NCBI GenBank assembly: GCA_021286885.1
Contig: JAJTBM010000210.1
Location: 1 to 5,853, forward strand
Direction of reading: 5' to 3'
From: Rhodocyclales bacterium
GTDB taxonomy: Bacteria > Pseudomonadota > Gammaproteobacteria > Burkholderiales > Rhodocyclaceae
DNA: 5,853 nucleotides
Within the stretch, counting starts at the first letter, position 1; each line of letters starts with the position of its first letter. Under the pieces are notes generated by a model, which was given only the letters and a program-made list of their open reading frames with translations, had not been told where the DNA came from and did no database searches. Below are positions 1-5,853 of the stretch, one piece after another. Made by a program: the position numbers and the translations under genes.

Positions 1-154
<154 letters not shown>

Positions 155-185
155 GGCGCGAACCCTGCACTAAAGTGGTAAAAAG

Positions 186-221
186 AAACCGGGCCAGACA
201 CCCCGTCTGGCCCGGTTTTTT
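186..221 (+). terminator. Intrinsic terminator after thiC
   Basis: A perfect 14-bp stem pairs bases 186-199 with 205-218, around a 5-nt loop (ACCCC). The core is GC-rich (CCGGGCCAGAC / GTCTGGCCCGG) and the T run extends to base 221. On the opposite strand the A run at 181-188 (broken by one G) becomes a T-rich tail, but the nearest minus-strand gene ends at 950, so its main job is to end thiC transcription. It also insulates the following transporter gene, which therefore probably has its own promoter. Confidence 0.95.
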
Positions 222-291
222 CATGGATCAAGGCCCACAGCCCGGGAGGGTGTGCGCTGTCCCGTTTGTTTTCCAGCTACATCAACCTTTC

Positions 292-296
292 AGGAG
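292..296 (+). promoter_or_regulatory. Ribosome binding site that fixes the transporter start
   Basis: AGGAG lies 8 nt before the ATG at 305. This favours the ATG over an in-frame TTG at 266, which has no comparable Shine-Dalgarno sequence and would add 13 residues that do not look like part of the family. No convincing -35/-10 pair is visible between the thiC terminator and this site. Confidence 0.8.
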
Positions 297-304
297 TCCA
301 GATC

Positions 305-946
305 ATGTCTGCCTGTGGCTGTTCCGGGGGCTGCTCCAGTGCCCCTGCGCCTATCGACCCTCGCTTCCGGCGGGCCCTGGGGGTGGCGCTCATCATTAAC
401 GCTCTGATGTGCGGGGTGGAAATCGTGGGCGGGTTGGCCGCCAACTCAGTATCGCTGCTGGCCGATGCAGTGGATTTTGCAGGGGATGCCGCCAACTACG
501 CCCTGTCTCTGGCGGTACTGTCCCTCGGCGCCCTCTGGCGCACCCGGGCTGCTGGCATCAAGGCCCTGAGCATGGGCGCCTATGGGGTGTTCGTGCTGGG
601 CAAGGCGGGCTGGGCGGCCTTGCACGGCAGTCTGCCGGAACCCTACACCATGGGTGGAGTGGCCTTGCTTGCCCTGTTGGCCAACCTGAGCGTAGCGGTC
701 ATGCTCTACGCTTTTCGAAGTGGTGATGCCAACATGCGTTCGGTCTGGCTGTGCAGCCGCAACGATGCCATCGTGAACGTCATCATCGGAATTGCCGCCC
801 TGGGGGTATTCCAGAGCGGCTCCCGCTGGCCCGACCTGGTGGTGGCCGGGGCCATTGCTGGACTGGCCCTCTCAGGGGCCTTCAGCATCCTGCGTCAGGT
901 GCGCAGCGAGCTGGAGGCCCAGGGGCGCCCCAGCCTGCTGGGTTAA
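305..946 (+). CDS. CDF-like inner-membrane cation transporter, short form with Cys-rich N-terminus
   Basis: The 213-residue protein looks like the membrane half of a cation diffusion facilitator, the family that exports divalent metals such as Zn, Co, Ni, Cd or Fe by proton exchange. About six hydrophobic helices fall at residues 25-45, 50-76, 86-106, 115-137, 152-170 and 176-196. Helix 2 carries D57 and D61 in VDFAGD, matching the DxxxD metal-site pair of the family. Helix 5 has D154 in CSRND, but the position of the usual HxxxD histidine is Cys150. The N-terminus is MSACGCSGGCSS, a CxCxxxC cluster that could bind soft metals. The usual C-terminal cytoplasmic dimerisation domain (roughly 80-100 residues) is absent; the protein ends about 17 residues after the last helix. 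It is a single gene between the thiC terminator and convergent aspA. The metal substrate cannot be told from the sequence. Confidence 0.8.
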   Translation: MSACGCSGGCSSAPAPIDPRFRRALGVALIINALMCGVEIVGGLAANSVSLLADAVDFAGDAANYALSLAVLSLGALWRTRAAGIKALSMGAYGVFVLGKAGWAALHGSLPEPYTMGGVALLALLANLSVAVMLYAFRSGDANMRSVWLCSRNDAIVNVIIGIAALGVFQSGSRWPDLVVAGAIAGLALSGAFSILRQVRSELEAQGRPSLLG

Positions 947-949
947 ACC

Positions 950-2368
<1,419 letters not shown>

Positions 2369-2393
2369 GCGTTTCTCCGAAGGACGTGTGTTG

Positions 2394-2419
2394 GGCCGAC
2401 AGGAGGGAGCGTGTCGGCC
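2394..2419 (-). promoter_or_regulatory. Hairpin in the aspA leader
   Basis: A perfect 8-bp inverted repeat (GGCCGACA at 2394-2401, TGTCGGCC at 2412-2419) surrounds a 10-nt loop. In the aspA mRNA it would sit 25 nt before the start codon, upstream of the Shine-Dalgarno sequence. Read on the plus strand it is followed within 4 nt by TTTTT (2423-2427), so it could instead act as a weak terminator for antisense transcription coming out of aspA toward azlC. The sequence does not decide between leader structure, operator and terminator. Confidence 0.45.
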
Positions 2420-2429
2420 TGCTTTTTAG

Positions 2430-2445
2430 AGCACGCACCATGCCA
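2430..2445 (-). promoter_or_regulatory. Weak sigma54-like promoter match for aspA
   Basis: On the minus strand the sequence reads TGGCATGGTGCGTGCT. It keeps the invariant GG-N10-GC spacing of -24/-12 promoters and differs from the TGGCACG-N4-TTGCW consensus at one base in each half. A transcript would begin near 2419-2420, placing the leader hairpin at its very 5' end. Matches of this quality can occur by chance in GC-rich DNA, and no sigma54 activator gene is in the window. Confidence 0.25.
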
Positions 2446-2477
2446 GTGCATAGCGCACCAAAACAGGGCGCACCAAA
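2434..2477. repeat. Repeated CGCACCA motif in the aspA-azlC intergenic region
   Basis: CGCACCA occurs at 2434-2440, 2454-2460 and 2469-2475. The last two are parts of an exact 10-bp direct repeat, GCGCACCAAA, at 2453-2462 and 2468-2477 (15 bp apart). A degenerate fourth copy, GCGCACCCAAA, lies at 2592-2602 near the azlC promoter. Repeats of this kind between divergent genes may be binding sites for a shared regulator. That role is inferred; no regulator gene is adjacent. Confidence 0.4.
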
Positions 2478-2608
2478 CCCTTGATTCATAAGACATACGT
2501 ACAAACCACAGCCCGCGTACGGGTTTCCGGATATTGACGGATGCGGGCGTCTTGAAAACCGAACGCCCAGCCGAATGCATGTCATCCGCAAGCGCACCCA
2601 AAGCTTTG

Positions 2609-2614
2609 TAGAAT
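2609..2614 (+). promoter_or_regulatory. Possible -10 element for azlCD
   Basis: TAGAAT matches the TATAAT consensus at 5 of 6 bases and lies 34 bp before the azlC start, which would give a short leader. No good -35 hexamer is found 16-18 bp upstream. TTGAAA at 2552-2557 is a good -35 match but is too far away to pair with it. Confidence 0.35.
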
Positions 2615-2648
2615 CGCCCCTTTGCCTGCGGCAACCTAGCCCTGTTCC

Positions 2649-3338
2649 ATGTCCCACACGCCTTCCACACCCCGGCTTTCCCTGCTCGGTCTGAGCATGC
2701 CGGTGGCCATGGGCTATATCCCGCTGGGTGCGGTGTATGGCTTCCTGTTCGTCCAGGCCGGTGGGGCGCCGCTGCTGGCCCTCGCCTCCAGTCTGATCGT
2801 GTATGCGGGCGCAGCCCAGTACATGGCGATTCCGATGCTGGCGGGGGGCGTGTCCCTGGGCGCCCTCGCCCTCGCGACCCTGATCGTGAATCTGCGCCAT
2901 GTGTTTTACGGCCTCTCCCTGCTCCACCGGCGGCCGCCCGGAGGGCTGGGACGCTGGTACATGGTGTTCGGGCTGACGGATGAAACCTATTCGGTGCTCA
3001 CCACCCTGCCCGCCGACACGCCGCCGGGGCGCCTGGTACTGCTGACCCTGCTCAATCAGGGCTGGTGGGTGCTGGGCACCCTGCTCGGAGCCCTGCTCGG
3101 GCAGCGGGCCCAGCTCAGTCTGGTGGGATTGGATTTTGCGCTGATTGCGCTGTTTACGGTGCTCACCGTGGAGCAGTGGCGCAGCCGCAGCTCCAGCCTG
3201 CCCTTGTGGTGGGGGCTGGGCGCGTATGGGCTCGGCTATCTGCTGGCGCCGGATCAGGCCCTGGTGATCGGCATCGGCCTGTGCGTGCTGGGCGGGCTGC
3301 ATGCGGCCCGGGGCAAGGCCCCCGAGGAGGCCCGCTGA
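2649..3338 (+). CDS. azlC: AzlC family branched-chain amino acid exporter, large subunit
   Basis: This 229-residue integral membrane protein belongs to the AzlC/YgaZ family. With the small subunit AzlD/YgaH it exports branched-chain and related amino acids from the cytoplasm; B. subtilis AzlC was found through azaleucine resistance. Family landmarks visible are PVAMGYIPLGAVYG in the first helix (18-31), VYAGAAQY (51-58), NLRHVFYGLSL (81-91), TDETYSV (110-116) and GLDFALIALF (160-169). Hydrophobic segments run through most of the chain and the C-terminus is short and charged. There is no strong Shine-Dalgarno sequence before the ATG at 2649. The next in-frame ATG (2697) would cut into the first helix, so the longer form is preferred. 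The next gene, azlD, overlaps the stop. The exact substrate is not shown by the sequence. Confidence 0.92.
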   Translation: MSHTPSTPRLSLLGLSMPVAMGYIPLGAVYGFLFVQAGGAPLLALASSLIVYAGAAQYMAIPMLAGGVSLGALALATLIVNLRHVFYGLSLLHRRPPGGLGRWYMVFGLTDETYSVLTTLPADTPPGRLVLLTLLNQGWWVLGTLLGALLGQRAQLSLVGLDFALIALFTVLTVEQWRSRSSSLPLWWGLGAYGLGYLLAPDQALVIGIGLCVLGGLHAARGKAPEEAR

Positions 3339-3670
3339 TGGACACATCCCGCACCCTGCTCGCCCTCGCCGTGATGGGGCTGGTGACTTTCGGGCTGCGC
3401 GCCCTGCCCTTCGTGGCCGCCCAATGGCTGGCCCGGCACCGGGCGGTGGCGGTGCTTGGGCGCTTCCTGCCCCTGGCCATCATGGCCCTGCTGGTGCTGC
3501 ATTCGGGCGTGGGCGCCGCCCGGGGCCATACCCCCTGGCCGGAACTGGTGGGCATCGCCCTGGTTGCGGCCCTCCAGTGGTGGGGGCGCAACGCCCTGGT
3601 GAGCATCCTCACAGGCACCGCCGTATATGTGCTGTTACGCAATTACGAGGCTTTTCAAGGCACCTTCTGA
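3338..3670 (+). CDS. azlD: AzlD family branched-chain amino acid exporter, small subunit
   Basis: This 110-residue membrane protein is the usual partner of AzlC. The family pattern is clear: VTFGLRALPF at residues 16-25, LGRFLPLAIMALLVLHS at 40-56, and two further hydrophobic stretches at about 68-82 and 86-100. The start is set by the TGATG overlap with the azlC stop (1 base shared) and by GAGGAGG at 3324-3330, 7 nt upstream. The pair is therefore almost certainly translationally coupled and made in matched amounts. The length is normal for the family. No terminator with a T run follows; a 5-bp stem at 3663-3678 has none. Confidence 0.92.
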   Translation: MDTSRTLLALAVMGLVTFGLRALPFVAAQWLARHRAVAVLGRFLPLAIMALLVLHSGVGAARGHTPWPELVGIALVAALQWWGRNALVSILTGTAVYVLLRNYEAFQGTF

Positions 3671-3684
3671 GGGGAAGGCTGGTA

Positions 3685-3706
3685 ATATACGAAACATATA
3701 CAGAAC
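3685..3706. repeat. 11-bp tandem repeat, candidate operator of the ParD-like/map pair
   Basis: ATATACGAAAC (3685-3695) is followed directly by ATATACAGAAC (3696-3706), with 9 of 11 bases identical. A further TAGATAC lies at 3708-3714, just before the ATG at 3720. The block is strikingly AT-rich compared with its surroundings. Ribbon-helix-helix proteins commonly bind short repeats spaced about one helical turn apart and repress their own operon, so this is a good candidate site for the protein encoded next. TAATAT at 3683-3688 is a poor -10 match (4 of 6) and no -35 stands out. Confidence 0.45.
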
Positions 3707-3719
3707 GTAGATACACCCC

Positions 3720-3962
3720 ATGGGCATCGTCAAAATCTCCGACCAGATGCATGAGGCGCTCCGCCACACCAGCGGCGCCCTCAGCCGTTCCATCAACGCC
3801 CAGGCCGAGCACTGGCTGCGGGTGGGCATGCTGGCCGAACTCAACCCCGGTCTGAGCTACCGCGAGATCTGCCAGCTGCTGATCCAGGCCGAGGGCCTGA
3901 ATGCCGGAGACGACAACGCCGCCCATACGCATACCGCGCATACAGAACTCAGGATTGCATGA
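3720..3962 (+). CDS. ParD-like ribbon-helix-helix protein
   Basis: This small 80-residue protein resembles the ParD-like family (annotated as an antitoxin-type DNA-binding protein). The N-terminus MGIVKISDQMHEALR supplies the beta strand (residues 3-7) and first helix. SRSINAQAEHWLRVGMLAELNP (22-43) is the conserved core, in which RSINAQAEHW should be the second helix. Residues 45-60 form a probable third helix. The tail carries three histidines (69, 71, 74) in HTHTAH and is probably disordered. No good Shine-Dalgarno sequence precedes the ATG at 3720; the start is chosen because it is the conserved family N-terminus. No ParE or other toxin is adjacent. The stop overlaps the start of map, so the two are expected to be co-translated. 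The probable role is DNA binding and autoregulation; an antitoxin role is not shown. Confidence 0.8.
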   Translation: MGIVKISDQMHEALRHTSGALSRSINAQAEHWLRVGMLAELNPGLSYREICQLLIQAEGLNAGDDNAAHTHTAHTELRIA

Positions 3963-3964
3963 TG
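3951..3964 (+). promoter_or_regulatory. map ribosome binding site and double ATG
   Basis: AGGA at 3951-3954 precedes two consecutive in-frame ATG codons (3959 and 3962). The first gives an ATGA overlap with the ParD-like stop but only 4 nt spacing. The second gives 7 nt spacing, nearer the optimum. The protein would begin MMAKGSQ or MAKGSQ. The Shine-Dalgarno sequence lies inside the upstream coding region, as expected for coupled translation. Confidence 0.6.
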
Positions 3965-4759
3965 GCCAAGGGCTCCCAAATCACCCTCCACACTCCCGCC
4001 GAAATCGCCCTCTCCCGCGAAGCCGGCAAACTCGCTGCCGACGTGCTGCACATGATCGGCGAACACGTTCGCCCCGGCATCACCACCGATGAGCTGGACC
4101 AGATCTGCCACGACTACATCGTCAATGTACAGCAGGCGATTCCCGCCAATGTGGGCTACCACGGTTTCCCCAAGACCATCTGCGCCTCGGTGAACCATGT
4201 GATCTGCCACGGCATCCCCTCGGCCAAGAAGCTGGCCAACGGGGACATCATCAACATCGACGTGGCGGTCATCAAGGATGGCTGGTACGGCGACAGCAGC
4301 CGCATGTACTTTGTGGGCAAGCCCAGCGTGCTGGCCCGCCGGCTGGTGAATACCACCTACGAAGCGATGCGCGCCGGCATCCTGGCGGTGCGCCCCGGCG
4401 CCACCCTGGGCGACATCGGCCACGCCATCCAGACGGTCGCCCACCGGGAAGGCTTCAGCGTGGTGCGCGAGTACTGCGGCCACGGCATCGGGCAGGTGTA
4501 TCACGACGATCCGCAAGTGCTCCACTACGGCCGCCCGAACACCGGGATCACCCTGGAGCCGGGCATGATCTTCACCATCGAGCCCATGATCAACGCCGGC
4601 AAGCCCGACACCAAGCAGCTGCCCGATGGCTGGACGGTGGTCACCAAGGACCGCTCCCTCTCCGCCCAGTGGGAACACATGGTCGTTGTCACCGACACCG
4701 GCTTTGAAGTCCTCACCCCCTGGCCCGAAGGCTGCGGCGAGTATCCGTCCATCCCCTGA
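3959..4759 (+). CDS. map: Type I methionine aminopeptidase
   Basis: This cytoplasmic metalloenzyme removes the initiator methionine from new proteins when the second residue is small. It is 266 residues, the usual bacterial length (E. coli 264). All active-site residues are present: His84 in CHGIPS, Asp101 in INIDVAVIKDG, Asp112 in YGDSSRMY, His175 in CGHGIG, Glu208 in FTIEPM and Glu239 in AQWEHM, so it should be active with a dinuclear metal centre. There is no N-terminal zinc-finger extension. In many proteobacteria the housekeeping map lies next to rpsB; here it is instead the second gene of a pair with a ParD-like regulator, so it may be a second, regulated copy (inference). A start at 3962 is equally possible. 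It converges on the PepSY gene 23 bp away with no clear terminator. Confidence 0.95.
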   Translation: MMAKGSQITLHTPAEIALSREAGKLAADVLHMIGEHVRPGITTDELDQICHDYIVNVQQAIPANVGYHGFPKTICASVNHVICHGIPSAKKLANGDIINIDVAVIKDGWYGDSSRMYFVGKPSVLARRLVNTTYEAMRAGILAVRPGATLGDIGHAIQTVAHREGFSVVREYCGHGIGQVYHDDPQVLHYGRPNTGITLEPGMIFTIEPMINAGKPDTKQLPDGWTVVTKDRSLSAQWEHMVVVTDTGFEVLTPWPEGCGEYPSIP

Positions 4760-4782
4760 TCGCCCCTGCCCCCGGGCCCGCC

Positions 4783-5853
4783 CTAGGTGGCCCCCCGGCG
4801 GGCGCGGCGCTTGCGGGCCCAGATGATGAGGCCCGTAAGCCCCAGACCGGCCACCGCCAGCCCCAGCAGACTCACCAGAATCTGCCCGGCCAGCCCCAGG
4901 ATGCGGCCCGAATGGAGTGGGAACATGCTCTGCATGAATACATCTCCGGCGCTCCCCTCGCCCGGCACCACCTGCCCGACCAGGGTGCCGCTGTGGTCAT
5001 CCAGATACAGCCAGGCATTGCCCAATCCTCCGTCCCCATGATCATCCCCCGGGGCAAAGAAACCGATTCCATACACCCCTGCTGGCGCCATATGGAACAG
5101 CCCTCCCGGAGGGGCAGGCCATCCCCGCTGCCGGGCTTCAGCCTGGGCCAAGGCCACCGCTTCAGCCCGGGACATGGGCGCCCCGATAGCCACAACAGGT
5201 GGCGTACGCAAGAGCGGTGAAGGCGTGAGGGGCGAGAACCAGCCCACCAGGGGCTTCATCACCTGCTCGCCCAGGTTCATGGCCACCGAGGTGGTGGCCA
5301 GCACCAGCAACAAAGGAAACAGCCAGACGCCCCCCGAGCGGTGCAGGTCAAACTGCAAGCGGTAGCCTCCTTCGCGCCAGCGAAAGGCGAAAGACTTGCG
5401 CCAAGCCGCCCAGGAAGGGAATGAAAGAACCAGGGCCACCAGGCTATCCACCACCCAGAGCATGCCCACCAAACCCATCAGCCAGACCCCCGCCTCCACC
5501 CCGCCCAGCGCAGGCAGATGCAGGCTGTAGTGGAGCTTATAGATGAAGGGCATCAGGTGGAGTCGATCCAAGGCCAGCGCCCCCCACTGGCGTTGGCCGG
5601 TGACGGCGCCCGTGACAGGATCCAGGCACACTTGGTTGAAGTCCAGCACCTGCCCCGGGCGAGGATCCACAAACATGCAAACGGTGTGTCCCGGTTCAGC
5701 CGCCAGGGGCATGTAACGCACACTCAAGCGTGGATCAGCCGCCTCCAGGGCCGCCGCCAAGGCCAGCGGCGTGCGCTCGGGCCCCACGCTGGTGTGACGA
5801 AACATGGCCGGATTAAGGCTGCTATCCAGGGGGTGATCCCAAGCGATGAGGGC
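4783..5853 (-). CDS. PepSY-associated transmembrane protein (PiuB-like), N-terminus missing at right edge
   Basis: The reading frame ends at TAG (4783-4785) and stays open to the window edge, giving 356 visible residues. An ATG at 5805 exists, but the codons before it encode WDHPLDSSLNPAMFRH, which resembles the conserved stretch after helix 1 in this family, so the true start and first helix lie outside. Visible landmarks are KLHYSLHLP (107-115), a helix at about 122-145, DLHRSGGVWLFPLLLVLATT (169-188) leading into the next helix, and MFPLHSGRILGL (310-321) with the last helix at about 322-346, then a basic RKRRARR tail. Conserved histidines (108, 112, 171, 314) near the membrane could bind haem or metal. 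Family members are inner-membrane proteins often linked to siderophore receptors and implicated in ferric-siderophore reduction. No receptor gene is in this window, so an iron role is inference. Confidence 0.88.
   Translation of the reverse strand, partial: ALIAWDHPLDSSLNPAMFRHTSVGPERTPLALAAALEAADPRLSVRYMPLAAEPGHTVCMFVDPRPGQVLDFNQVCLDPVTGAVTGQRQWGALALDRLHLMPFIYKLHYSLHLPALGGVEAGVWLMGLVGMLWVVDSLVALVLSFPSWAAWRKSFAFRWREGGYRLQFDLHRSGGVWLFPLLLVLATTSVAMNLGEQVMKPLVGWFSPLTPSPLLRTPPVVAIGAPMSRAEAVALAQAEARQRGWPAPPGGLFHMAPAGVYGIGFFAPGDDHGDGGLGNAWLYLDDHSGTLVGQVVPGEGSAGDVFMQSMFPLHSGRILGLAGQILVSLLGLAVAGLGLTGLIIWARKRRARRGAT

Noticed and set aside
266..304. Longer transporter start at TTG 266
   Set aside because: The ATG at 305 has AGGAG at ideal spacing, and the Cys-rich stretch directly after it is a natural N-terminus; the extra 13 residues have no support.
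2481..2494. FNR-type site (TTGAT-N4-AAGAC) between aspA and azlC
   Set aside because: Only the first half-site matches; the second half agrees at 2 of 5 bases, so it is not better than chance.
3663..3678. Hairpin after azlD as a terminator
   Set aside because: Stem of only 5 bp and no T run follows; transcription may continue into the ParD-like gene.
3857..4678. Minus-strand reading frame of 273 codons opposite map
   Set aside because: Antisense shadow of map, whose catalytic residues are all present on the plus strand.
4760..4800. Bidirectional terminator between map and the PepSY gene
   Set aside because: GC-rich short inverted repeats exist but there is no T tract on either strand.
5803..5805. 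ATG at 5805 as the start of the PepSY protein
   Set aside because: The frame stays open to the window edge and the preceding codons encode family-like sequence (WDHPLDSSLNPA), so this Met is internal.

Overview
The window is about 5.9 kb of GC-rich, densely coding DNA with no mobile elements, no RNA genes and no CRISPR array. Gene content (ThiC tail, fumarase/aspartase-type AspA, AzlCD, type I methionine aminopeptidase, PepSY-TM protein), high GC and proteobacterial-style motifs suggest a free-living proteobacterium. My impression from the protein sequences is a betaproteobacterium, possibly Rhodocyclales-like; this is a judgement, not a search result.

Layout, left to right. (1) The last 50 codons of thiC (+), closed by a textbook intrinsic terminator. 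(2) A small six-helix CDF-like cation transporter (+) with a Cys-rich N-terminus. (3) Convergent with it, only 3 bp away, aspartate ammonia-lyase aspA (-). (4) A 280-bp divergent intergenic region with a hairpin in the aspA leader, a repeated CGCACCA motif and a weak sigma54-like match. (5) azlC-azlD (+), a translationally coupled branched-chain amino acid exporter pair. (6) A short AT-rich spacer with an 11-bp tandem repeat, followed by a small ribbon-helix-helix ParD-like gene (+) whose stop overlaps the start of a methionine aminopeptidase gene, map (+). (7) Convergent with map, 23 bp away, a PepSY-associated transmembrane protein (-) whose N-terminus lies beyond the right edge.

How the genes work together: azlC/azlD clearly form one exporter, and the ParD-like gene and map clearly form a coupled pair. 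ThiC, the cation transporter, AspA and the PepSY protein look like independent housekeeping or accessory units. The most interesting part is the ParD-like/map pair. It is an antitoxin-type DNA-binding protein with no ParE toxin, joined instead to a complete metallo-aminopeptidase, behind a repeat that looks like an autoregulatory operator.
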